From: Puia dinghuensis
GTDB taxonomy: Bacteria > Bacteroidota > Bacteroidia > Chitinophagales > Chitinophagaceae
Assembly (NCBI RefSeq): GCF_014642875.1
Contig: NZ_BMJC01000004.1
Span: 730,070-794,069, forward strand
DNA length: 64,000 nt
Direction: 5' to 3'
In this document: in pieces, positions 36,762 to 45,723 of the stretch
Layout of the letters: each line of letters begins with the position of its first letter
How positions within the stretch are numbered: position 1 is the first letter of the stretch
The notes under the pieces: generated by a model
The model's database searches: none
What the model was told of the DNA's origin: nothing
Seen by the model: only the letters and a program-made list of their open reading frames with translations
Translations under genes and position numbers: made by a program

Positions 36762-37969
36762 ATTTTCTATTCGCCTGGCGATATTTTCGGGCAAAAAAGT
36801 CAACCAACGCGATCAATATCATCGCCTGGGTGAGCATGTCGGCCATTGTGGTCGGCGCAGCCTCTCTGATTCTCGTTCTCAGTGTGTTCAATGGCTTTGA
36901 AGATCTCGTCAAATCACTTTACAGCAGTTTCTACCCGGATATAAAGATCACTCCCGCCAGCGGAAAGACCCTGACCCTTACCCCGCAACAGCTCCATCAG
37001 CTGACAACCATCAGCGGGGTCCGTGCCGTGTCGCTGGTGGCCGAAGATAAAGGCATCCTGGAGAACGGCGACATCCGCGTTCCGGCCTATCTCAAGGGCG
37101 TCGATAGTAATTTTACGATTGTATCCGGGGTAGGGAATACACTGGAAAAAGGAATATTCGACGTTGGGACGCCAGACACACCCCGCGCCATTCTCGGCTC
37201 AGGCATCGAATATACCTTGGGGGTGGAAGCAAACAAGGATATATTGCCCTTGGGCGTCTACCTTTTTCGCCGGGGCAGCGCCGACCCCATGGCATCCATG
37301 AACCATCAGGCGATGGTTGCCTCCGGGGTATTCCGCATCCAGCAGGATTTCGACGACCATTACGCCATCACGAATATGGGTTTTGTCAAGCAGATGATCG
37401 GCCTGGGACCAAATGAATATAGCAGCGCCGAACTCGCGGTCACCGACCCTACCCGGGTGCTTGCCGTCAAACAGGTGATCACTCAGTCACTCGGCAACGC
37501 CTATCGCGTCCAGACCCGGTACGAGCAGAACCAAAGCCTTTATAATGTAATGGGGACAGAAAAATGGGTCATATATATCGTGCTGACCCTCATTCTCATC
37601 GTGGCCGCCTTCAATATGGTGGGCGCCCTGACTATGCTGGTATGGGAAAAACAAAAAGATATCAATGTACTCAAGGCGTTGGGGGCCAATAATAGTTTAA
37701 TCCAGCGTATCTTCCTCACCGAAGGGCTCCTGCTGGCCCTGATGGGTGGGGGAGGAGGGATGTTGCTGGCTGCCATCATCTGTATCCTGCAGATAAAATA
37801 CAAGCTCATCCCCTTACAGGGAGGCTCCTTCCTCATCGATTACTATCCCGTAAAACTGGTAGCAACGGATTTCCTAATGGTATTCTGCACCATCGGCGTG
37901 GTTGCCTTGCTGGCCTCCTGGCTGCCTGCGCGAAAGGCCGCCAACCAACCGATAGCTCTTAAAACGTAA
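36758..37969 (+). CDS. FtsX/LolC-type ABC permease
   Basis: The 403-residue protein has an N-terminal membrane helix (NIIAWVSMSAIVVGAASLILVLSVFNGFEDLV) and a large periplasmic domain (about 60-270). Three C-terminal helices follow with the FtsX/MacB-type core (IVLTLILIVAAFNMVGALTMLV, then EKQKDINVLKALGANNSLIQRIFLTEGLLL). LolC/LolE relatives release lipoproteins from the inner membrane. The partner ATPase LolD is not adjacent, so the role stays inferred. It overlaps rbfA, which is a common arrangement in Bacteroidota. The stop is followed by a terminator shared with the convergent transketolase gene. Confidence 0.86.
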   Translation: MNFLFAWRYFRAKKSTNAINIIAWVSMSAIVVGAASLILVLSVFNGFEDLVKSLYSSFYPDIKITPASGKTLTLTPQQLHQLTTISGVRAVSLVAEDKGILENGDIRVPAYLKGVDSNFTIVSGVGNTLEKGIFDVGTPDTPRAILGSGIEYTLGVEANKDILPLGVYLFRRGSADPMASMNHQAMVASGVFRIQQDFDDHYAITNMGFVKQMIGLGPNEYSSAELAVTDPTRVLAVKQVITQSLGNAYRVQTRYEQNQSLYNVMGTEKWVIYIVLTLILIVAAFNMVGALTMLVWEKQKDINVLKALGANNSLIQRIFLTEGLLLALMGGGGGMLLAAIICILQIKYKLIPLQGGSFLIDYYPVKLVATDFLMVFCTIGVVALLASWLPARKAANQPIALKT

Positions 37970-38005
37970 AAGGGCCCCGGATGAGGCCCCTTTACGTTTG
38001 TTTTA
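37964..38005. terminator. Bidirectional terminator
   Basis: ACGTAAAAGGGCC (37964-37976) pairs with GGCCCCTTTACGT (37985-37997) with one mismatch and is followed by TTGTTTTA. It lies between two convergent genes and is usable in both directions. Confidence 0.7.
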
Positions 38006-38839
38006 TCAGTAGTCTCCAAGCGTCTCAGGCAACTGCGCCAACGCTTTTTTCAGCTGCTCGTCATTGGGCGCGACACCATGCCAATGGTGGTCATTCTCCA
38101 TAAAATCAACACCCTTACCCATAATCGTATGCATCATGATCGCAATAGGCTTACCCTGCCCCGTGAGACCCTTTGCCTTGTCAAGAGTGGCGATCACCTC
38201 GTCCATATCGTTGCCGTTCATCTCCAGCGTGGTCCAGCCAAACGCATCGAACTTGGCGTGGATATTCATCAGATCCATCACCGACTTGGTCGTCCCGTCG
38301 ATCTGCTGGCCATTCCAGTCAACCGTAGATATAAGATTGTCAACTTTTTTCGCAGCTGCAAACATGATAGCTTCCCAGTTCTGACCTTCATCAAGTTCTC
38401 CATCCCCATGTAGGGAATACACAATATTTTTATCGTTATTGAGTTTTTTGCTTAGTGCCGCACCGATGGCAACACTCATTCCCTGACCCAGTGATCCGCT
38501 GGCTACTCTTATGCCGGGCAGATGTTCATGGGTGGTAGGATGACCCTGGAGCCGGGAATTGATCTTGCGAAAGGTGGCCAGTTCTTTGATATCGAAATAT
38601 CCGGCCCTGGCCAGGGCCGAATAGAATACGGGGGAAATATGACCGTTGGACAAAAAGAAAATATCTTCATTCTTGCCATCCATATGAAAGTTGGGGTCGT
38701 GTTTCATTACTTTGAAATACAATGCGGTGAAATATTCGGTACAACCGAGAGAACCGCCCGGGTGGCCGCTTGCAGCGCCATGCACCATTCTGACAATATC
38801 CCTTCTGATCTGTGAAGCGATCGCTTTTAAGTCTGACAT
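38006..38839 (-). CDS. Transketolase, N-terminal (TPP-binding) subunit
   Basis: Transketolase moves two-carbon units in the pentose phosphate pathway. The 277-residue protein is only the N-terminal half, with the TPP-binding motif (GDGELDEGQNWEAIMFAAAKK followed by VDWNGQQIDG) and the HGAASGHPGGSLG phosphate-binding start. Many Bacteroidota have a split enzyme with the C-terminal half next door, but none is present here. ATG 38839 is preferred: a -7 element (38874-38867) lies 28 bases upstream, and the in-frame codon at 38869 would lie inside it. Confidence 0.9.
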   Translation of the reverse strand: MSDLKAIASQIRRDIVRMVHGAASGHPGGSLGCTEYFTALYFKVMKHDPNFHMDGKNEDIFFLSNGHISPVFYSALARAGYFDIKELATFRKINSRLQGHPTTHEHLPGIRVASGSLGQGMSVAIGAALSKKLNNDKNIVYSLHGDGELDEGQNWEAIMFAAAKKVDNLISTVDWNGQQIDGTTKSVMDLMNIHAKFDAFGWTTLEMNGNDMDEVIATLDKAKGLTGQGKPIAIMMHTIMGKGVDFMENDHHWHGVAPNDEQLKKALAQLPETLGDY

Positions 38840-38866
38840 ATTAGTTGATTTATTGATTCCTTTCGA

Positions 38867-38874
38867 CAAATCTA
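38867..38874 (-). promoter_or_regulatory. Transketolase -7 element
   Basis: TAGATTTG on the minus strand matches TAnnTTTG, 28 bases upstream of ATG 38839. It decides the start codon. Confidence 0.6.
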
Positions 38875-39044
38875 AAGGATTTTTGCTTGGAGCCCTTAAA
38901 CTTTTGTATTATCTTTCGGTCTCATTTCTCCCTGAACAAACAACTATTTGCAAGACCCGACAACCCCCGCAGGAACACAAGGCCTGATCTTTGCTATAAG
39001 AGTTTGTCGTTTCTAGTCTAGATACTTTATAAAAAAAGAATTCC

Positions 39045-39052
39045 TATTTTTG
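39045..39052 (+). promoter_or_regulatory. -7 element of the sugar-phosphate transferase
   Basis: TATTTTTG matches TAnnTTTG, 22 bases before ATG 39075. Confidence 0.55.
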
Positions 39053-39074
39053 TTCACGAATCAAAATCAGACTG

Positions 39075-40211
39075 ATGTTTGATGTCCTACTTTCGATAGC
39101 TATTTCATTTACTGTAACCTTCCTAGCCATCCCAGCCGTTATCAATGTGGCGGAAATGAAAAAGCTGTTCGATATGCCCGATGCCCGGAAAGTCCATCAC
39201 ATCCCCATCACCCCACTTGGCGGTATTGGCATCTTTGCCGGTTTCATTTTTGGTAGTCTGCTTACGCTTCATTTTAATCAATACGCTGATCTTCAATATT
39301 TTATAGCCGCAGCCTTTGTCATTTTCTTCCTGGGTCTCAAAGACGATATCCTCGTCATTTCCCCCGTAAAGAAATTCATCGGCCAGGTATTGGCAGCGTT
39401 TATTATCATTTATTACGGCAATATCCAGATCCGCAGTATGCATGGTTTCTTCGGAGTATATCAACTACCCGAGATGTTTAGTCTGCTGCTCACCTACTTC
39501 GCCGTTATTGTGGTTATCAACTCTTTCAACCTCATAGATGGCGTTGACGGTCTTGCCGGCAGCCTCGGACTTTTATCCACTACCATCTTTGGTGTTTACT
39601 TCCTTTATGTCGGGATGTCGTCCTATGCCGTTCTTGCCTTTGCCCTTGCCGGCAGCCTCCTGGCCTTTCTCATCTTTAATTTTCAACCGGCAAAGATCTT
39701 TATGGGGGACACCGGCTCCCTGTTGGTGGGAACCATCAACTCCATTCTGGTGATAAAATTCATCAACGTTGCGAACACCCCCGATGTAAATTTCCCCATT
39801 CCTGCTTCCCCTGCGGTAGGCTTCATCATCCTGATGATCCCCCTGCTGGATACCTTGCGGGTGTTCGGTATCCGCATCCTTCACCGCCGTTCGCCTTTCA
39901 GCCCCGACAGGAATCATATCCACCATCTCCTGCTCGACCGGGGATTCTCGCACCGGGCCATCACCCTGACCCTGGTTGCGGTAAACTTCCTGGTCATTGT
40001 TGCTGCTTTCCTGGGCCGGTCGCTGAATTGCACCTACCTCATTGTGGGCGTATTCCTGCTTTTCTTTTCCCTTATCGCGGCAATCTACTATCTGCTGCCC
40101 GGTCCCCGGCTATTTGTTGCCAAGACGGCCAAGGAAGAGAATGCTCAGCTGACAAAAGCGTCACACTTGGTAACCCTGAAAAAAGACTCCATTCTCGAGC
40201 AAAACAATTGA
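39075..40211 (+). CDS. Undecaprenyl-phosphate sugar-1-phosphate transferase (WecA/MraY family)
   Basis: The 378-residue membrane protein (about ten helices) transfers a sugar-1-phosphate, usually GlcNAc-1-P, to undecaprenyl phosphate, the first step of O-antigen or other surface glycan assembly. Family motifs are MPDARKVHHIPITPLGGIGIF, NLIDGVDGLAGSL (the Asp-rich catalytic site), FMGDTGSLLVG and HRRSPFSPDRNHIHHLLLDRG. It is closer to WecA/TagO than to the cell-wall MraY, because of the HIHH segment. No glycan cluster follows. It sits alone before frr. Confidence 0.88.
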   Translation: MFDVLLSIAISFTVTFLAIPAVINVAEMKKLFDMPDARKVHHIPITPLGGIGIFAGFIFGSLLTLHFNQYADLQYFIAAAFVIFFLGLKDDILVISPVKKFIGQVLAAFIIIYYGNIQIRSMHGFFGVYQLPEMFSLLLTYFAVIVVINSFNLIDGVDGLAGSLGLLSTTIFGVYFLYVGMSSYAVLAFALAGSLLAFLIFNFQPAKIFMGDTGSLLVGTINSILVIKFINVANTPDVNFPIPASPAVGFIILMIPLLDTLRVFGIRILHRRSPFSPDRNHIHHLLLDRGFSHRAITLTLVAVNFLVIVAAFLGRSLNCTYLIVGVFLLFFSLIAAIYYLLPGPRLFVAKTAKEENAQLTKASHLVTLKKDSILEQNN

Positions 40212-40221
40212 TCTTTTGACG

Positions 40222-40229
40222 TAGGTTTG
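40222..40229 (+). promoter_or_regulatory. frr -7 element
   Basis: TAGGTTTG matches TAnnTTTG, 22 bases before the frr ATG. Confidence 0.55.
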
Positions 40230-40251
40230 CAGCATTGTCAATCAAATATTT

Positions 40252-40815
40252 ATGTCAGACGATCTGGAACTTATCCTGGAAGATACCCGGGAAAGTATGA
40301 AAAAGGCGCTCAATCACCTTGAAACTGAACTGGTTAAGATAAGAGCCGGAAAGGCTAACCCACAGATGCTCGAAGGTCTCACGGTCGATTATTACGGCAG
40401 CCCGACTGTCCTCAACCAGGTGGGTAACATCTCCGTCATGGATGCCCGCACGCTGACCATCCAGCCCTGGGAAAAGAATATGCTCCAACCTATTGAAAGA
40501 GCGATCATCAACGCCAACCTGGGCGTTACCCCCCAAAATGACGGCAATATCATCCGGCTATTCATGCCCCCGCTGACGGAAGAGAGAAGAAAGGAATTTG
40601 TAAAACGGGCCGGCAATGAAGGCGAACAATCGAGAGTCGCCATCCGCAACATCCGCCGAGACGCTATCGAACAAATAAAGAAATTACAAAAGGACGGTCT
40701 TAGTGAAGACGAAGCAAAAGACGCAGAAAAAGAAATTCAGGATATAACCGACAAGCATATCAGCATGGTGGAAAAGCACCTGGCGGCAAAGGAAAAAGAG
40801 ATCATGTCGGTATAA
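40252..40815 (+). CDS. frr: Ribosome recycling factor
   Basis: RRF, with EF-G, splits post-termination ribosomes. The 187-residue protein has the three-helix bundle and middle domain, with KIRAGKANPQMLEGLTVDYYGSP, IQPWEKNMLQPIERAI and LTEERRKEFVKRA. All are hallmark stretches, and the length is normal. In many genomes frr follows pyrH, but here it follows a glycan gene and has its own promoter. Confidence 0.97.
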   Translation: MSDDLELILEDTRESMKKALNHLETELVKIRAGKANPQMLEGLTVDYYGSPTVLNQVGNISVMDARTLTIQPWEKNMLQPIERAIINANLGVTPQNDGNIIRLFMPPLTEERRKEFVKRAGNEGEQSRVAIRNIRRDAIEQIKKLQKDGLSEDEAKDAEKEIQDITDKHISMVEKHLAAKEKEIMSV

Positions 40816-40930
40816 TGATCTTTCTCCCTCCCTGGTCCCTCCCCTATAAACTCCCCCCCTAGCGCATACTCGCAGAACTCGATGACATTCGTGTTGTAAC
40901 ACTTTCATTCAATAACTAAAAACAACTATC

Positions 40931-41311
40931 ATGGGAATGCTAAAAGAGTTCAGGGCCTTCGTTATGCGCGGCAATGTACTCGATCTTGCCGTAGCAGTGG
41001 TTATCGGAGCTGCCTTTAGCGCGATCGTTTCGTCTTTGGTCGGAGATGTCATTACCCCTCTGTTATTGGCCCCCGCCCTGAAAGCAGCACACCTGGAGGA
41101 CATCGACAAATTAGCCTGGGGTGCGGTGAAGTATGGTAACTTCCTGGCGGCCGTCATCAAATTTGTTGTCATCGCCTTCGTCCTTTTCCTTGTCGTGAAA
41201 TTCTTCCAATCCCTTGAAAGGAAGAAGGCTGAAGCGTCACCCGCACCCGCTGAACCTACCGCAACCGAAAAACTGCTGACCGAGATCCGCGACGAATTGA
41301 AGAAACGCTAA
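40931..41311 (+). CDS. mscL: Large-conductance mechanosensitive channel
   Basis: MscL opens under membrane tension to release solutes on osmotic downshock. The 126-residue protein has the N-terminal amphipathic stretch ([39 protein letters not shown]) with the first helix (about 16-45) and a periplasmic loop. The second helix is [19 protein letters not shown] (about 75-95). The C-terminal helix ends in [10 protein letters not shown]. It is separated from frr by about 115 bases with no clear promoter motif. Confidence 0.96.
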   Translation: MGMLKEFRAFVMRGNVLDLAVAVVIGAAFSAIVSSLVGDVITPLLLAPALKAAHLEDIDKLAWGAVKYGNFLAAVIKFVVIAFVLFLVVKFFQSLERKKAEASPAPAEPTATEKLLTEIRDELKKR

Positions 41312-41325
41312 AAAACTGACGAACT

Positions 41326-42345
41326 ATGATGAAGAATGGCTCCAGGAAATCACTTATCCTGTTCCTCCTTACTATTGGCCTTATCCCCTGCTTACACGCC
41401 CAAAACAATTCGCAAGCCTTGCAAAAAGAGGTGAGTGGCGCAGGTATCACAAAAGACCCGAACGATACTACAAAAATGACCTGGAAAACCGGCGGGCTCT
41501 ATAATCTCACCTTCAATCAGGCGGCGTTGAGCAACTGGGCGGCAGGCGGCGACAATTCCGCGCTGTCTCTCAATACCTTGCTCAACCTCTATGCCTTTTA
41601 CGTGGACGGCCGTCGGTCGTGGGACAATTTCCTCACTCTGGCATATGGTATAGCGAATACGACCAGCCTCGGCACCCGCAAGACGGACGACCGCATCAAT
41701 CTCACCTCGAAATATGGCTACGACCTGGGCAAGAAATGGTATCTGTCCGGCCTCCTGGACTTCCGGAGTCAGTTCGCACCCGGCTATAATTATCCCACGG
41801 GTAAGCCCCGCGTGTTCACATCGGACTGGCTCGCTCCGGCTTACGTCCTTCTGTCCATTGGTATGGATTACAAACCTACCAGCAACTTCGACGTCTTCCT
41901 TTCCCCCGCCACGGCCCGGGAGCTGATCGTCAATAATGATTCCCTGGCGGCGGTTGGCGCCTTCGGCGTAGACTCCGGCAAAAAGTCCCGCTTCGAATTC
42001 GGCGCGTATGCCTCCGTCAACTACACTTCCAACCTGAGCAAGACCGCTACCTATGTAGGCCGGCTCGATCTCTTCTCCGATTATACCAAGAACCCGCAGA
42101 ATATCGCCCTGTACATGACCAACGTCCTCAACGTCAAGGTGAATTCCTCGATCAGCATGAACCTTGCCCTCACCCTTATTTACGATGATAAGATCAGGTC
42201 GGTGAAAGCCGACGGTACCCCTGGTGGACCCGCTCTCCAGTTGCAGGAAGTATTGGGCATCGGTCTGGCCTATAAATTTGCAAAAAAGGTCCGCAAGCCC
42301 GCCGCGCCGCCCACTCCGCCACCGCCCGCCGCTCCCCCGAAGTAG
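41326..42345 (+). CDS. DUF3078 protein, secreted, with proline-rich tail
   Basis: The 339-residue protein has a signal peptide (residues about 1-25, ending LHAQ) and the DUF3078 domain. That domain includes WKTGGLYNLTFNQAALSNWAAGGDNSALSLNTLLNLYAFYVDGRRSWDNFLTLAYGI and beta-rich repeats typical of outer-membrane barrels. It ends with a proline tail (PPTPPPPAAPPK) at a TAG stop. The tail is unusual because the DNA continues after the stop, in another frame, with a second proline-rich segment that ends at 42421. It starts 14 bases after mscL. Function unknown. Confidence 0.85.
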   Translation: MMKNGSRKSLILFLLTIGLIPCLHAQNNSQALQKEVSGAGITKDPNDTTKMTWKTGGLYNLTFNQAALSNWAAGGDNSALSLNTLLNLYAFYVDGRRSWDNFLTLAYGIANTTSLGTRKTDDRINLTSKYGYDLGKKWYLSGLLDFRSQFAPGYNYPTGKPRVFTSDWLAPAYVLLSIGMDYKPTSNFDVFLSPATARELIVNNDSLAAVGAFGVDSGKKSRFEFGAYASVNYTSNLSKTATYVGRLDLFSDYTKNPQNIALYMTNVLNVKVNSSISMNLALTLIYDDKIRSVKADGTPGGPALQLQEVLGIGLAYKFAKKVRKPAAPPTPPPPAAPPK

Positions 42346-42421
42346 CGTGGCCCCCGGCGAGCCACCCGCCGCCCCGCCCCCGCCGCTTCCGCCGCCCCCG
42401 CCTCCTGCCGCCCCCAGGTAG
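42346..42421 (+). other. Proline-coding segment in the +1 frame after the DUF3078 stop
   Basis: In the frame one base ahead of the DUF3078 gene, the DNA after its stop encodes more proline-rich sequence (VAPGEPPAAPPPPLPP, then PPPPAAPR) and then TAG at 42419-42421. It looks like a second copy of the tail end, reached only after a one-base frame change. Confidence 0.4.
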
Positions 42422-42479
42422 ACAACTTGGGGAAAACCCGGCCCCCTGTTCGCATGGAAAAAGTTATTTTCGTTGGATC

Positions 42480-43367
42480 ATGACCAGCTATCAGATCAAA
42501 TTACCTCAATTCGAAGGTCCCTTCGACCTCCTCCTCTTCTTCATCGAAAGAGACGAATTGGATATTTATAACATACCTATCCATAAGATAATTCAGGATT
42601 TCCTCGAATACATCCACGGTCCGGAAGCCCTGAATATCGAACTGTCCAGCGAATTCATCCTCTTCGTCTCCACCCTGATGCGCATCAAGGCCAAGATGCT
42701 CCTGCCCCGCAAAGAGCTGGATGCCGAGGGGAATGAGATCGATCCCCGCCAGGAATTGATTGACAAGCTCCTGGAATACAAACGCTACAAGGAAGCCGCA
42801 GCCACCCTCGCCGAAATGGAAGCCATCCGTCACCTCATGGTACGTCGTGGCAACCTCCAGAAAGAGCTTTCCTCGATCGGCGAAGAATCCGGCGAAGGCA
42901 CCGAGATCCAGGCCATCACCCTCTTCAAATTGATGAAGAGCTTCGAAAGGCTGATGCAAAAGATCCAGCAACGCCAGAACAAACCCGTGCACACCGTCGT
43001 ACAATACAACTATACGATGGAAGGCAGCCGCAAGCATATCCTCACCACCATCCGGCAAGAGCGTACCATGTCCTTCGAACGGCTCTTCGACGTCTGCAGC
43101 GACAGGCTGCACGCCATCTTCCTCTTCCTTTCCATGCTCGAACTCGTGCAACTCAACTATATGAACATCCTCGTCGGCGAAGGCCGGAATAATTTTATCG
43201 TGGAGTTCAACCCCGAACGGCCGGACGATCCCCTCGAGGACGCGGCCCTCACCGGTGACACGGACCCCCAACCCGACGACGACGGCCCGTCGAACGGCAA
43301 TGGTTTTGACAGCGACAATGGCCTGGGCGGTCTCTTCCCCGGCTTCCTCGACGCATCGGCAAACTAG
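42480..43367 (+). CDS. scpA: Segregation and condensation protein A
   Basis: ScpA is the kleisin that bridges the Smc heads and ScpB in the bacterial condensin complex. The 295-residue protein has the N-terminal kleisin motif (IKLPQFEGPFDLLLFFIERDELDIYNIPIHKI) and the LSSEFILFVSTLMRIKAKMLLPRKE stretch. Its winged C-terminal domain includes QERTMSFERLFDV. The C-terminal 45 residues are acidic and disordered. scpB is not adjacent. The pirin gene starts five bases after it. Confidence 0.94.
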   Translation: MTSYQIKLPQFEGPFDLLLFFIERDELDIYNIPIHKIIQDFLEYIHGPEALNIELSSEFILFVSTLMRIKAKMLLPRKELDAEGNEIDPRQELIDKLLEYKRYKEAAATLAEMEAIRHLMVRRGNLQKELSSIGEESGEGTEIQAITLFKLMKSFERLMQKIQQRQNKPVHTVVQYNYTMEGSRKHILTTIRQERTMSFERLFDVCSDRLHAIFLFLSMLELVQLNYMNILVGEGRNNFIVEFNPERPDDPLEDAALTGDTDPQPDDDGPSNGNGFDSDNGLGGLFPGFLDASAN

Positions 43368-43372
43368 GTCTT

Positions 43373-44107
43373 ATGGAAACGATATACCACCCCTCGGCCC
43401 AACGCGGCCACGTAAATTTCGGCTGGCTCGACAGCCATCATTCCTTCAGCTTTGGCAACTGGCATGATCGGGAGAAAGTACATTTCGGTGCGCTGCGGGT
43501 ATTGAACGACGATACGGTGAAAGGCGGAAAGGGCTTCGATACCCACCCGCACGAGAATATGGAGATCGTTTCCATCCCGTTAAAAGGCGCGCTGGCGCAC
43601 AAGGACAGCACCGGAACCGAGGGCATCATCTACACCGGCGACGTCCAGATCATGAGCGCCGGCAGCGGCATCAGCCACTCCGAATACAACGCCTCACACT
43701 ACGATAACGCCAACTTCCTCCAGATCTGGATCTTTCCAAAACAACCCGGCATCCGGCCGCGTCACGACCAACGCTCCTTCCACCCCGACGACCGCAAAGA
43801 CAAATGGCAGGTCGTCGTAAGCCCCCGCGCCGAAGACCACGCCCTCTGGATCAACCAGGACGCCCGCCTCGCCCTCGCCCGCCTCAGCGCCGGCAAAACC
43901 CTCACCTTTCAACCCGCCTTCGAGGGCAATGGCATCTATCTCTTTGTACTGGAAGGGTCCATCACCACCGAAGAAGGCGCCATCACCACCGAAGGCCGTA
44001 CCCTGGAAAAACGCGACGGCCTCGGCATCTCCGGCATCGACCTGGTCACCCTCACCGCCCTCGCCGACTCCGAAGTCCTCGCTATCGAAGTCCCGATGTT
44101 CGCCTGA
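43373..44107 (+). CDS. Pirin family protein
   Basis: The 244-residue protein is a bicupin of the pirin family. It has the N-terminal metal-binding pattern of pirins (FDTHPHENMEIVSIPLKGALAHKDSTG and GDVQIMSAGSGISHSEYNAS) and the RGHVNFGWLDSHHSFSFGNW start. E. coli YhhW and human pirin have quercetin 2,3-dioxygenase activity in vitro, and other pirins act as regulators or redox sensors. The natural role here cannot be known from the sequence. It is coupled to scpA (five-base gap), which looks like chance operon membership. Confidence 0.9.
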   Translation: METIYHPSAQRGHVNFGWLDSHHSFSFGNWHDREKVHFGALRVLNDDTVKGGKGFDTHPHENMEIVSIPLKGALAHKDSTGTEGIIYTGDVQIMSAGSGISHSEYNASHYDNANFLQIWIFPKQPGIRPRHDQRSFHPDDRKDKWQVVVSPRAEDHALWINQDARLALARLSAGKTLTFQPAFEGNGIYLFVLEGSITTEEGAITTEGRTLEKRDGLGISGIDLVTLTALADSEVLAIEVPMFA

Positions 44108-44138
44108 ATTGGCGCGGAGCCTTCGCACCAATTGCGTT

Positions 44139-44732
44139 CTAATCAAACACCCACAAACAAATTGGCTTCCCCGCCCCTTCGATCACCGGCTGCAGCATCC
44201 GCAGAAACCCCGGCGACACCATCGGACACCCCAGGCTGTTGCAGATGGGGTTGGGATAGGTCTCCCGCTCCGGCACCGCCGCATATGAATGCAGTACCAC
44301 ATTCCGCGCAAAGGCCCGGCTATTTGTCGAATCCAGCCCGTACAACTTATACGCCGGCCCAAACCGCCCCTGGTATTTATACCCCACCCGATACCTCCCC
44401 AGCGACGAACAGCCGCTGCCATCCACATTCGAAAATACCGGCTCGGCGCTGAAATTACTGCCGCCGCTTCCATGCGCCACCAGCCCAGCCATCAAAACAC
44501 TGTCCCGCCGCAGGTCATAAACAAAAAAGCGGTTCTTCCCCGAGGGTAACCGCATATCGACAAGAAAACAAACGTCCGTATTTAAACCATGCCTGGCCAA
44601 AAACACCTGCTGGCTCGCCACCTTCTCCCTTAGTCGCCGCCATTCCTCATCTGCGCTCGACCGCCGCGAAGGATAACTATCATTACAATGCCCAATAAAT
44701 GCAAGTGAAAGAAAAAGCGGCAGCACCCGCAT
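44139..44732 (-). CDS. L,D-transpeptidase (YkuD_2-like catalytic domain)
   Basis: The 197-residue protein has a short signal-peptide-like start (MRVLPLFLSLAFIGHCNDS). The L,D-transpeptidase catalytic residues are H148 (NVVLHSYAAVPER), S166 and C169 (NSLGCPMVSPGF). The segments FFVYDLRRDSVLMAGLVAHG and SSLGRYRVGYKYQGRFGPAYKLYGLD match the YkuD_2 fold. Such enzymes cross-link or attach proteins to peptidoglycan. I chose ATG 44732 because it begins the signal peptide, although the frame extends to 44789. A cysteine at residue 16 is preceded by His, so a lipoprotein is unlikely. Confidence 0.82.
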   Translation of the reverse strand: MRVLPLFLSLAFIGHCNDSYPSRRSSADEEWRRLREKVASQQVFLARHGLNTDVCFLVDMRLPSGKNRFFVYDLRRDSVLMAGLVAHGSGGSNFSAEPVFSNVDGSGCSSLGRYRVGYKYQGRFGPAYKLYGLDSTNSRAFARNVVLHSYAAVPERETYPNPICNSLGCPMVSPGFLRMLQPVIEGAGKPICLWVFD

Positions 44733-44840
44733 AGCATGGAGTTTAGGTTTCTCAGGAGATGAACCTAAACTCCAATTCCATATGAACAAGGGCGACGCTA
44801 CTGTTAAAGATTTCTAAATTCGCATTTCGGTGTGATATGC

Positions 44841-45563
44841 TCACTGCAACTGCACGTGGATATGATCATCATGACGCACGGCATGGCACCCATGATACCG
44901 GATCTTATCGTAATTCAACCCCAATCTGGCTTTTAGATGCTGCGGCACTATTCTTCGCATCAGGCTATATTCCCAATAACCCTGCTGACCACAGAGACAA
45001 GGCTGATCCCTTTCCCCGGGCCTGGGCTCCTCGCAGATGCCATAACCACAAAAAGAAGGCGTGTTGTTGGTGGACAAACCGGTCTTGCTGTCGAGATAAC
45101 AAAACGAAAGGTCCAGCTTTTTTCCATCATTATGGCTTAGATGCGGAAATAAAGGGAACTTATCGATAAAAGGAAAGCTGGCATCAAGGTAATTGATCTC
45201 AGTTCCCGGGAACTCCCGGTTCATCTCGATCGCTGTCTGTTCAGCTATCTCTTTAAGCCTGGGACGGACATAATTGCGATTGAGCAGACAGGTTAGGACA
45301 TTTTGCGGACCAAGGTGATGCTGACGGCTTATCACCAATGGCACCCTCCCGAAAGGCCGGGCCAATAGCGGGACCAGCAGCACCGTTGTGCTCAGATAAA
45401 CGACAATAAAAAGCAGGCTATGGGCCACGATCCGTTGCCACTTCGCGGATAATCGTTGGTAAAGGAGTTTTCGCAACGGTAAGACCAGAATATAAATAAC
45501 CCCTCCCACCTGAGTAATCAAGGTCAGAAAAAAGAAGATGAGAAGTCGTCGCAAAAAGATCAT
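44841..45563 (-). CDS. Membrane-anchored LAS-type metallopeptidase, putative
   Basis: The 240-residue protein has two N-terminal membrane helices (about 6-30 and 47-68), then a soluble domain with two zinc-ligand motifs: H144-x6-D151 (SHNDGKKLD) and H234-I-H236 (HDDHIHVQ). This spacing matches LAS peptidases (MepA, D-Ala-D-Ala carboxypeptidases, M15/M74), which cut peptidoglycan peptides. Between the motifs are five cysteines (C155, C172, C177, C189, C191), with C226 close to the end, not typical of the family. It precedes the L,D-transpeptidase in the same direction, with about 110 bases between their reading frames. Substrate unproven. Confidence 0.6.
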   Translation of the reverse strand: MIFLRRLLIFFFLTLITQVGGVIYILVLPLRKLLYQRLSAKWQRIVAHSLLFIVVYLSTTVLLVPLLARPFGRVPLVISRQHHLGPQNVLTCLLNRNYVRPRLKEIAEQTAIEMNREFPGTEINYLDASFPFIDKFPLFPHLSHNDGKKLDLSFCYLDSKTGLSTNNTPSFCGYGICEEPRPGERDQPCLCGQQGYWEYSLMRRIVPQHLKARLGLNYDKIRYHGCHAVRHDDHIHVQLQ

Positions 45564-45723
45564 GGATTTAGCAGGAAATTAAAGATAAAATTGTTTTTCC
45601 ACACAATAACACTTAAGGCAAGCTGCGCTCAGGCATTACACATAGGCGAATAAACATATACAATTTATTTGATTGCATAGCCCAAAATGCGAAACTACAT
45701 TCGCACCAACGAATCCGTATCCC

